Shown: one piece after another, positions 16,486-22,034 of the stretch
How positions within the stretch are numbered: position 1 is the stretch's first letter
Layout of the letters: each line of letters starts with the position of its first letter
NCBI GenBank assembly: GCA_964565615.1
Contig: CAZMFO010000014.1
Span: 1 to 22,034, forward strand
Length of the DNA: 22,034 nt
Direction: 5' to 3'
DNA from: HK-STAS-PATE-36 sp964565615
Lineage (GTDB): Bacteria; Patescibacteriota; Saccharimonadia; Saccharimonadales; JAGQNJ01
Notes under the pieces: generated by a model
Told to the model about the DNA's origin: nothing
Seen by the model: only the letters and a program-made list of their open reading frames with translations
Databases searched by the model: none
Made by a program: the position numbers and the translations under genes

Positions 16486-17511
16486 ATGATAAAAACAAAA
16501 ACTAGACTATTCACATCAGCAATCTTAGGGATATCGATATCTCTGTTGCTGTTATTTATCGGTGTCAAGAACTCGTCATCGGCTTATGCTGTTAATTTAT
16601 CGGCCGATTCGCAAGTAATGGTTGGGGCGACTTATTATGGTGGTGAATACAATGGACAGTGGGTAATTGATAATGCTAACCAGTGTTCTCGTATTGCTAA
16701 TGGCGAGTTTACGGCATCGTCATTAAATGCCGTGACTGATAGTAATTGCGACGACGACAATGGTTTGAGTTATCAAAACGATATTCCTTTGCACAACCTA
16801 GTGAGTTTTGCGGAGTTAAGCAATAATCCTGGTAGCTCCGACTATTCGGCACTTGGTGGCTTGGCATCCGGGACTCGTCTAGAGATTGAGTACAAGGGAC
16901 GGTGTGTAGTTGCCGAAAAGCGAGATGTTGGGCAAGGAGGAAGTGCGGTAAATGGTTATCCACGAGCTATTGACTTATGGTGGCAGACCGCCAGAAGTCT
17001 AGGGTTTACCAATGGGTTTGACACGGTTAAGGTTAGACTTGCCGGGTCTTCTCCTCTTACTCCACTTGGGCAATCTGTTGGTTGTCAGACATCCGTCCCA
17101 CCGGCAACTGCTACTATCCAACCGGCCCAGCCTCCTAAAACTCAGCTAAAGAGCACGACTACACCTAAGCAAGCACAACCATTACAAAATCAGCCACCAG
17201 TACCAACCGCTCAGCCACAAGTAACAGAAAATCCTCAAGAAGTTAGTAGCATAAAGGGGCAGAGTACAAACTTAAGCTCTACAGAAGATACACTGGTTTC
17301 AGATAGCTATAACAACGATTATACCACTGGATTACTTGGTGGGGTTGTCTGTTTGTTTGCAATGCTAGTGGTGTCGTTTGCAACTTTTACGAAGTATAAA
17401 AGAGTAAAAGGACAAAAAAAGAGCCATCATAAAATCTCAACAAGAGCTAAGAAGCACAGAGGCAAGAACACTCCTAAAGTTGCCTTTGCTGGCTTTAGAC
17501 TGCATCTATAG
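16486..17511 (+). CDS. RlpA-like double-psi beta-barrel protein with C-terminal membrane anchor
   Basis: About 341 residues from ATG 16486. The frame continues upstream to TTG 16453, but those codons overlap the promoter. A basic start and hydrophobic segment (about 8-26) with an Ala-x-Ala-like site (SSSAYA) form a signal peptide. Residues about 45-188 resemble the RlpA double-psi barrel: 'VGATYYGG', a variable insert with paired cysteines, 'AEKRDVGQGG' with the Asp aligned to the RlpA DRGP aspartate, and 'YPRAIDLWWQTARSLGF' matching the usual RxIDLS..A..LG. A Pro/Gln/Thr-rich stalk (about 200-270), a membrane segment (about 282-302) and a very basic tail follow. RlpA proteins bind or cleave denuded glycan strands; cleavage here is inference. 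Confidence 0.75.
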   Translation: MIKTKTRLFTSAILGISISLLLLFIGVKNSSSAYAVNLSADSQVMVGATYYGGEYNGQWVIDNANQCSRIANGEFTASSLNAVTDSNCDDDNGLSYQNDIPLHNLVSFAELSNNPGSSDYSALGGLASGTRLEIEYKGRCVVAEKRDVGQGGSAVNGYPRAIDLWWQTARSLGFTNGFDTVKVRLAGSSPLTPLGQSVGCQTSVPPATATIQPAQPPKTQLKSTTTPKQAQPLQNQPPVPTAQPQVTENPQEVSSIKGQSTNLSSTEDTLVSDSYNNDYTTGLLGGVVCLFAMLVVSFATFTKYKRVKGQKKSHHKISTRAKKHRGKNTPKVAFAGFRLHL

Positions 17512-17601
17512 GTTGTTAATTTAACTCATTTAGCAACAGATCAAATGATATTTAGCGCCTTAATGGCGGTTTGTTTGTAAATAATACACCTAAACCTTTT
17601 A

Positions 17602-17610
17602 TGCTATAGT
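17602..17610 (+). promoter_or_regulatory. extended -10 element with leaderless start
   Basis: TGC plus TATAGT (17602-17610) directly abuts ATG 17611 and lies exactly six bases before the second in-frame ATG at 17617. A transcript start about 7 bases after the box would fall on that second ATG, making the mRNA leaderless. Confidence 0.5.
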
Positions 17611-17616
17611 ATGTTT

Positions 17617-18897
17617 ATGATTAAAAGAATTTTATTACTTTGGTTACTAACTCTTACGGTGTTTTTTCTTCCAAAAGGCAGTGCTACTGCACAGGCTAAT
17701 TTGCTTTCTGGCCAGAAGCATAATTACTCTGTATTTGTTAAGTCCAATAGAGAAACATTTGTGTTTGCACGGTTGGCGTTAATTAACCCAGAGGAAAGCC
17801 CGATTACAAAAAGTTCATTTACTTTAGTTGATGCCAAGGCATCAGAGATGTCAATTTATCAGGTTGTTTTACCGCAAGAATGCAAGAGATATTCTTACAG
17901 AACGAACGAACCAACTTGTGTCCATTATGAGGATCCAGTCTATACTCAAGACAACAGATACTACAGCAGTCCTTATGAGGAAGGCAAGGAAATAGAATAT
18001 TTTAAGGTAGCTTATCAAGAAGCAAATGGAAAATACACCTTTGATTTACCAAAACCGGTAGAAGGCTATAAATCAACAGCCCTGATAGTTATCTACGCCA
18101 CTAAAGACTATGTGCAAAAAGATTATTTTGGTCGATATAGCTTTGAGTTTAAAACTCTTGCTGTAGACCAAAGAATAATAAAAGCAAATGTTGCCATAAC
18201 CCCAGAAACAGATTATCAGATAAAAAATGCCGACAATCCGCCGGGCAAAGATAATCCTTACGGTGTTGGCTATGATGGTATGGCAGTCGGTGGTGCAAAT
18301 ATAGAGACTAGTATCTCTAACCCAGATATTGATGAGTTAGTAAATAGTATCGGCGACAAAGGCCACTACAATAAGGTTTTTGATAATGTTACTCCAAACG
18401 AATCAGTCAGTACAAAAGGTATGTTCTCTAAGGGTCGATTAAAATTGTATGCCATAGAATATTTATTTGGATTGATTGGTGTAATTGGATTTATTGCACT
18501 GCTGATGCTTTTATCAAAAAGATATGCCAAAAAGACTCTTGAGGTAAATCAGGAGGATGGGTCAAAAAAGAATTTGGCTACAAGCTACAGGGCTTCTTTA
18601 TTTGTACCGTTGTTTTGGGCGTTGAGTTTTACCTCTGCCTTATTGGTTTGCGGGCTTTCTTTAGCTTTAATGTCTATTAGTCGTAGTCAAGTAATAACTG
18701 CCTATCTTGATGACAAACCCGGTCTGTTGGCTATTTTGTTATTAATAGTTGCTGGTTGTATGTATTTGGTTGCTTTTTTTGGGCCAGCTGTTTACACAGC
18801 AATCAAATACAAAACGAAGAGTGCCCTAATGGTGATTACCCTACAGATGTTCTGGTATGTGTTGGTAGCGTTGTTATTATCTGCTGTTTCTATGTAG
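17617..18897 (+). CDS. secreted/polytopic membrane protein, unknown function
   Basis: I do not recognise the family. Counting from ATG 17611 the product is 428 residues; ATG 17617, two codons later, is the better start because of the -10 box position. A signal peptide (about 3-29, ending ATAQA) is followed by a large extracellular region (30-280) that is beta-rich and rich in Tyr, with two cysteines (C91, C103) that could form a disulfide. Four hydrophobic segments follow at about 284-302, 332-356, 371-397 and 403-426, with a charged cytoplasmic loop near 303-328. The architecture suggests an envelope sensor, anchor or transporter accessory, but nothing identifies a reaction. It sits among cell-wall and glycan genes. 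Confidence 0.75.
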   Translation: MIKRILLLWLLTLTVFFLPKGSATAQANLLSGQKHNYSVFVKSNRETFVFARLALINPEESPITKSSFTLVDAKASEMSIYQVVLPQECKRYSYRTNEPTCVHYEDPVYTQDNRYYSSPYEEGKEIEYFKVAYQEANGKYTFDLPKPVEGYKSTALIVIYATKDYVQKDYFGRYSFEFKTLAVDQRIIKANVAITPETDYQIKNADNPPGKDNPYGVGYDGMAVGGANIETSISNPDIDELVNSIGDKGHYNKVFDNVTPNESVSTKGMFSKGRLKLYAIEYLFGLIGVIGFIALLMLLSKRYAKKTLEVNQEDGSKKNLATSYRASLFVPLFWALSFTSALLVCGLSLALMSISRSQVITAYLDDKPGLLAILLLIVAGCMYLVAFFGPAVYTAIKYKTKSALMVITLQMFWYVLVALLLSAVSM

Positions 18898-19007
18898 TTG
18901 GTTGGACCGGTTAAATGAAGAGCAGTCAAATCTATGGCATTATACTAAAAGTGTTCTTCTGTAATCAAATATTCCACAAGAATTTACTTAAGAAAATCTG
19001 GTAACAT

Positions 19008-20150
19008 ATGAAGCAGGGATGGCGATCGGTAACCATGACTAAGAGTATAAAAATCAGACGATATATCGGAAAAAGAAACCTACCATTTTACAGAAGTAGG
19101 TATCTAATCGTTTTTCTCGTATTGTTTAGCGTTGGAGGCATACTACTATTAACATTAACTTTCGCATCAACATATTCTGTAAGCCTAGAAGCGGAGAATG
19201 GTGCTTCGTCAGACTTAGTGCTAGACGATGAAACGGCATCTGGTGGTAAGAGTATTCGGTTTGGCCTAAAGACACAGCCGGGCTTACGGCCTATTCCCGA
19301 TACTCTGTATGGTGTTACCGTAGAGTCGGTTGGTAACATCTCCGCACTAAAAGAGGCTTTGAGTAAGCATACAAAAATGCCCACCACTCGTATTGTGTTC
19401 CAGCAGGGCGATTCTCCTTCAGCTTACTCTACGGCAGTAGCAGAGTTAAATCCAGAAAGTTATATTATGGGAGAGATTCTAGACTCGACAGGCTTAAAGA
19501 GCATATCTATAAATAATTACAAAAACCGTACTAGTCAATATGTTTCAGCTTTCTCTGACAAAGTTGACATTTGGGAAATTGGGAATGAGCTAAATGGAGA
19601 ATGGGTCGGTAATCCAAATGACATTAGGGCGAAAGTTCAAGTTGCCTACGATGTTGTTGAAAAAGATAATGCGACTAAGCAACTTCGTTCAGCCATTACT
19701 TTAAATTATTGGCCGAGTAGTGATTGCTATGGAAGTTTATGGGAAGATACAGAGACATTTGCTAGATCATTGCCTTCAGAAATCAAAAACGGCGTTGACT
19801 ATGTTTTTCTTAGTTTTTACGAAACCGCCTGCGAACCCAGAGCTAGACCGACCAACGAACAATTTATTGCCATATTTAGCAAACTAAAAAACATTTTCCC
19901 AAATTCTAAAATCGGTATGGGGGAGATTGGCGCACAGGGTATTGATGACGGACTATCCAGAGACCCATCATTATCAGAGAAACAACAAATTGCGAACCGA
20001 TATTACGGTATGCATTCTGCATTAAAGTCATCTTTAGGTTCTGCATATGTTGGTGGATATTTTTGGTGGTATTATTACCAAGATGCAGTACCATGGAACA
20101 AAAATGCCTCTCTCTGGAGCACGCTAGAGAACTTGTTTAATAGTTATTAA
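19008..20150 (+). CDS. membrane-anchored glycoside hydrolase (clan A TIM barrel)
   Basis: A 380-residue protein; ATG 19035 (residue 10) is an alternative start. One membrane segment (about 31-53) anchors it with the rest outside. Residues 57-86 ('SVSLEAENGASSDL', 'ASGGKSIRFG') resemble the edge of a CBM6/35-type carbohydrate-binding module, here only a fragment. The catalytic barrel (about 95-380) shows WEIGNELNG (189-197), whose N193-E194 is the acid/base pair of clan GH-A, and GMGEIGAQG (303-311), where E306 is the likely nucleophile. The exact GH family and substrate are unclear. It may trim host or self polysaccharide. No convincing ribosome binding site precedes ATG 19008; a TAACAT box directly abuts it. 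It is the last gene before the tRNA. Confidence 0.8.
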   Translation: MKQGWRSVTMTKSIKIRRYIGKRNLPFYRSRYLIVFLVLFSVGGILLLTLTFASTYSVSLEAENGASSDLVLDDETASGGKSIRFGLKTQPGLRPIPDTLYGVTVESVGNISALKEALSKHTKMPTTRIVFQQGDSPSAYSTAVAELNPESYIMGEILDSTGLKSISINNYKNRTSQYVSAFSDKVDIWEIGNELNGEWVGNPNDIRAKVQVAYDVVEKDNATKQLRSAITLNYWPSSDCYGSLWEDTETFARSLPSEIKNGVDYVFLSFYETACEPRARPTNEQFIAIFSKLKNIFPNSKIGMGEIGAQGIDDGLSRDPSLSEKQQIANRYYGMHSALKSSLGSAYVGGYFWWYYYQDAVPWNKNASLWSTLENLFNSY

Positions 20151-20262
20151 ATTGTAATAAGAAGACTCTTTTGGCATTTAAAGATATAGGGTCAGCGCCT
20201 GTCAGAGGAATCGTTCTTGAAGAACCGAAAAGGGATGTCGCGGGTATGTTTAGGTAATAGAT

Positions 20263-21954
20263 TTAGTCCAGCCTAGATTTGAACCCCTCCTGTTTGATAT
20301 AATTAAGCGTGCATTTTGGGGATTGGCCAAGCGGTAAGGCACTGGGTTCTGGTCCCATGATCGGGGGTTCGAATCCCTCATCCCCAGCCATTTTCAGGAA
20401 AAGTTTGGAATTGTCGCTCTCACGAGCGATTTTTTCATTTGTAGATTTCAATTCTTGCCAAAGACAAAAACCGCTTTCCGCCCCCTTTCGGAAAGCGGTT
20501 TTTGAGCCAACCCCGACAGCTTTTGTATCGCCAATGGCGATGAGGGTTTTACCTCGCATTGCGAGGTTCGAGCCAAAGATTTCCGACAAAACAGCTTTTT
20601 GTCCGTCCAAATCGTTGTTTTCTCGCAAATAACAAATAGATTTTGCGGTTTCTAGCCAATTCTGCATAGGTTCTAACCAAACATTTTGGTTGGCTTGTAG
20701 ATTAGCCAAACTTTCTTCTAAACTTTTCTTTTCACTCAAAATCTCACTCTTTTTACCAAGAAAAGTTTGGCGGTCTATGTCTTGTTCTAAATAGCTGTCT
20801 AGCAAAATCTTTTGTTTACTGTTGAGCCGAGCAATTCTGTCTTTTAGATTTACTAGAGCGGACACATTGTCCGCATTTTCGGCACGCTCGTCCTCTGCCA
20901 TTTTACTGACCATAAAACTATACACTTTATCGGGCATTGTATAGTCGCCGAGCAACGCCGAAATCTGCGGTAGCAAATCGTTTTCACGAATTGCTGGCTC
21001 TACGCATTTAATAGCTTTGTTTTTGCGAGAACAGCGATAGTAAGTCCAACTATGCGTGTTGCCGTTTTTCTGGGTTTTGGTTTTTGTTTCAGCGGTTATC
21101 GCCATACTGCAACAAGCACAGCGTAAAACGCCTAAAAACGGAATTGGTTTCTTAGTCTGCGGTTTTTGGTGTCTTCGCTGGTCAATAACCGCTTGGACTT
21201 TATCCCATAGCGACTTTGACACGATCGGCTCGTGCCGACCCTCGTGGAGCTCACCGTTATAGATAAAATGTCCATAATAAAATGGGTTTTGTAAAATAGA
21301 TTTTACTTTGTCGTCCTTAAATAGCTTTCCACCACTAGTAATTGCTCCATTTTCTCGCAAGAAATCGGCTATATCTGCCATTGTTTTATCGCCGCCAGCG
21401 TATGCCTCAAACATTTGCTTTACAAGCGGTGAATACCGCTTGTCTAAAATAATCGTTTTTATGCGAGTGTCATTTAAGTAGCCGAATGGAGCGATAGACG
21501 GAAAATCACCGTTGCGGACTTTAGCTCGCAAACCTCGTTTGGCGTTTTCGCTCAAATTATCTACATAGTATTTGCTCTGACCAAACATAATGGAAAGCAT
21601 AAACTTACCCTGACTAGTATTCTCAAACTGAAAAATCGGGAAACGCAAATAATTGAGTGATGTTTGGTCAAGTAAGTAGATGATTTGTCCACCGTCTATG
21701 CTATTTCTGGCTAATCTATCGGGGTGCCACGCCAAAATGCCATTGGCTTCACCATTTTCAATTCGTTTAATCATAGAATTGAAAATTGGGCGTCCTGGAC
21801 TTTTGGCGGTGCGCTTTTCTACAAGTTCGTCAATGACAGCGAATTTGTTATCTCTCGCAAACTTGCGGAGTTCCGCAAGTTGAGCGTCAATACTTAAAAT
21901 TTGTTTGTCCTCTGTATCGGTGCTTTTACGAGCATACAATATATATTTTTCCAT
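20263..21954 (-). CDS. large serine recombinase (site-specific integrase/resolvase type)
   Basis: A 563-residue large serine recombinase. The N-terminal resolvase domain (1-150) has YARKS with catalytic S11 and 'HPDRLARNS' (77-85) with the conserved arginines. The recombinase DNA-binding domain (about 155-258) follows, then a zinc ribbon (C279, C282, C308, C317) and a coiled coil (about 365-425). Family similarity ends near FGSNL (460-464). The last 99 residues are atypical: residues 484-497 are encoded by a 15-bp hairpin and residues 522-546 by the antisense of the whole tRNA-Gln, giving the known GDEGFEPP-type string. The frame is open upstream to 21996, but ATG 21954 has an AAGGGGGT ribosome binding site and the family-typical MEKYILYARKS start. 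Confidence 0.9.
   Translation of the reverse strand: MEKYILYARKSTDTEDKQILSIDAQLAELRKFARDNKFAVIDELVEKRTAKSPGRPIFNSMIKRIENGEANGILAWHPDRLARNSIDGGQIIYLLDQTSLNYLRFPIFQFENTSQGKFMLSIMFGQSKYYVDNLSENAKRGLRAKVRNGDFPSIAPFGYLNDTRIKTIILDKRYSPLVKQMFEAYAGGDKTMADIADFLRENGAITSGGKLFKDDKVKSILQNPFYYGHFIYNGELHEGRHEPIVSKSLWDKVQAVIDQRRHQKPQTKKPIPFLGVLRCACCSMAITAETKTKTQKNGNTHSWTYYRCSRKNKAIKCVEPAIRENDLLPQISALLGDYTMPDKVYSFMVSKMAEDERAENADNVSALVNLKDRIARLNSKQKILLDSYLEQDIDRQTFLGKKSEILSEKKSLEESLANLQANQNVWLEPMQNWLETAKSICYLRENNDLDGQKAVLSEIFGSNLAMRGKTLIAIGDTKAVGVGSKTAFRKGAESGFCLWQELKSTNEKIARESDNSKLFLKMAGDEGFEPPIMGPEPSALPLGQSPKCTLNYIKQEGFKSRLD
20298..20303 (+). promoter_or_regulatory. -10 box of the tRNA-Gln gene
   Basis: A perfect TATAAT ends 13 bases before the first tRNA base. 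No -35 box at standard distance is obvious. The rest of 20151-20316 holds no gene except the antisense 3' end of the recombinase frame, plus a small GTTCTT/AAGAAC inverted repeat near 20214. Confidence 0.5.
20317..20390 (+). tRNA. tRNA-Gln (anticodon CTG)
   Basis: A 74-base cloverleaf with encoded CCA. The acceptor TGGGGAT (20317-20323) pairs fully with ATCCCCA (20380-20386), giving the U1-A72 pair typical of tRNA-Gln. The D arm is GCC/GGC, the anticodon loop TTCTGGT has anticodon CTG, and the T arm is GGGGG-TTCGAAT-CCCTC with one G-T wobble. Discriminator G and CCA follow. The anticodon stem CTGGG/CCCAT has a C-T mismatch at 27-43. A terminator follows at 20414-20435. The whole gene is overlapped antisense by the recombinase reading frame. 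Confidence 0.93.
20414..20435 (+). terminator. rho-independent terminator of tRNA-Gln
   Basis: A perfect stem TCGCTC/GAGCGA with loop TCAC (20414-20429) is followed by six T residues (20430-20435), 24 bases after the tRNA CCA. It lies inside the antisense recombinase frame. Confidence 0.75.
20466..20503. terminator. strong bidirectional terminator-like hairpin inside the recombinase frame
   Basis: A perfect 15-bp inverted repeat (AAAAACCGCTTTCCG and its complement, 20466-20480 and 20489-20503) with an 8-base loop. The ends are A-run and T-run, so it has terminator form on both strands. On the minus strand it lies within codons 484-497 of the recombinase, about 200 bases before that frame's stop codon. 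Confidence 0.7.
20527..20567. repeat. two adjacent perfect palindromes
   Basis: ATCGCCA-A-TGGCGAT (20527-20541, 7-bp arms) and ACCTCGCA-T-TGCGAGGT (20551-20567, 8-bp arms), each with a one-base centre, lie 9 bases apart in the recombinase gene. Confidence 0.85.
20585..20874. repeat. three perfect 7-bp short-loop inverted repeats
   Basis: GACAAAA/TTTTGTC (20585-20603, loop 5), AACCAAA-CAT-TTTGGTT (20675-20691) and GCGGACA-CAT-TGTCCGC (20858-20874). All lie in the recombinase coding region. The last two share the same CAT loop. Confidence 0.8.
20917..20995. repeat. two further hairpins in the recombinase gene
   Basis: ACTATACA/TGTATAGT (20917-20924 and 20938-20945, loop 13) and a 10-bp arm pair with one mismatch and a TTTC loop (20972-20981 and 20986-20995). 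Confidence 0.75.
21291..21443. repeat. two perfect hairpins, 7-bp and 9-bp arms
   Basis: GTAAAAT-AG-ATTTTAC (21291-21306) and ACAAGCGGT-GAAT-ACCGCTTGT (21422-21443). The second has 9 perfect pairs and a tetraloop. Both are in the DNA-binding-domain part of the recombinase gene. Confidence 0.85.
21754..21881. repeat. two perfect hairpins, 11-bp and 9-bp arms
   Basis: ATTTTCAATTC/GAATTGAAAAT (21754-21764 and 21776-21786, loop 11) and AACTTGCGG-AGTT-CCGCAAGTT (21860-21881). The latter overlaps an alternative small hairpin CGCAA-AC-TTGCG (21857-21868), so two exclusive folds are possible. Both lie in the catalytic-domain part of the recombinase gene. Confidence 0.85.
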
Positions 21955-21973
21955 TTTTACCCCCTTAAAACTT

Positions 21974-22033
21974 AAAAAGCCGACCTGGTGCAACACAATT
22001 CAGATAAACTAAACTGTTCCAAGTCGGCTTTTT
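21974..22033. terminator. terminator-like inverted repeat upstream of the recombinase
   Basis: Arms of 15 bases with one mismatch (21974-21988 and 22019-22033) enclose a 30-base loop. Each outer end is a run of five A or T, so the fold has terminator form on both strands. It sits just upstream of the recombinase start (21954), either ending transcription that comes from the right-hand neighbour or forming a leader structure of the recombinase mRNA. Confidence 0.6.
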
Positions 22034-22034
22034 A

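Larger units (their letters stand above)
20391..22034. mobile_element. left end of a putative integrated element at tRNA-Gln (partial)
   Basis: A large serine recombinase lies immediately downstream of the 3' end of an intact tRNA gene, a classic position for an integrated element. The proposed boundary is the tRNA 3' end (core probably within 20362-20390). The other boundary would be a repeat of the tRNA 3' segment beyond the window and is not seen. The change in sequence style at the boundary, from ordinary genes to a hairpin-dense gene, agrees with this. Cargo cannot be judged from this window. Confidence 0.45.

Noticed and set aside
17551..17578. CGCC/GGCG followed by a T-rich stretch as a terminator after the RlpA-like gene
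   Set aside because: The stem has four pairs and the T run is broken; too weak to list.
21955..21996. Upstream ATG 21996 as start of the recombinase
   Set aside because: The 14 extra residues overlap the inverted-repeat arm, while ATG 21954 has a strong ribosome binding site and the conserved resolvase start.
20520..22034. CRISPR array or phage-type direct repeats in the hairpin-rich region
   Set aside because: The repeats are inverted, differ from each other in sequence and lie in an intact coding frame; no regular repeat-spacer pattern exists.

Overview
The window looks like a chromosomal segment of a Candidate Phyla Radiation bacterium, most likely Candidatus Saccharibacteria (TM7). The basis is the low-GC sequence, the compact housekeeping cluster, the S11 carboxypeptidase and GlcD-type flavoprotein beside it, and the large fused envelope proteins. 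UGA is used as an ordinary stop (trmD ends in TGA), so the UGA-glycine code of SR1/Gracilibacteria does not apply. The taxonomic call is inference from gene style, not from a marker-gene tree.

Left part (1-3666): a same-strand housekeeping run of rpmF, nusB, a Nudix hydrolase gene, rnc, rpsP, khpA and trmD. It serves ribosome assembly, rRNA transcription and processing, and tRNA modification. Several of these genes have their own -10 box and a purine-rich ribosome binding site. rimM and rplS, which often accompany rpsP and trmD, are not here.

Middle (3696-8837): a D-Ala-D-Ala carboxypeptidase, a convergent FAD-linked oxidase that overlaps it by 4 bases, a coiled-coil membrane protein, a 111-residue unknown, and an unusual PH-like/PNPOx-like fusion.

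Envelope and glycan part (9018-20150): a GT4 glycosyltransferase divergent from an 802-residue methyltransferase/Ig-like/sulfotransferase fusion. Next comes a 1083-residue protein joining a degenerate GH18-like domain, a NodB deacetylase and a processive GT2 synthase. An RlpA-like double-psi barrel protein, a polytopic secreted/membrane protein of unknown role and a membrane-anchored TIM-barrel glycosidase follow. Together they suggest synthesis, export, deacetylation, sulfation and trimming of a surface polysaccharide, plus peptidoglycan remodelling. This fits an organism that lives attached to other cells.

Right part (20317-22034): a tRNA-Gln(CTG) gene followed on the opposite strand by a large serine recombinase whose reading frame runs antisense through the entire tRNA. 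This is probably the end of an integrated element with its attachment site at the tRNA 3' end; the rest lies beyond the window. The recombinase gene is packed with perfect short-loop inverted repeats, including a 15-bp terminator-like hairpin inside the coding frame. This is the most unexpected structural signal in the window.

A second theme is that several envelope genes have a -10 box only about 6-15 bases before their start codon, which implies leaderless or nearly leaderless mRNAs. The housekeeping genes have conventional leaders. No gene-free stretch exceeds 300 bases, and no CRISPR array, rRNA or insertion sequence was seen.
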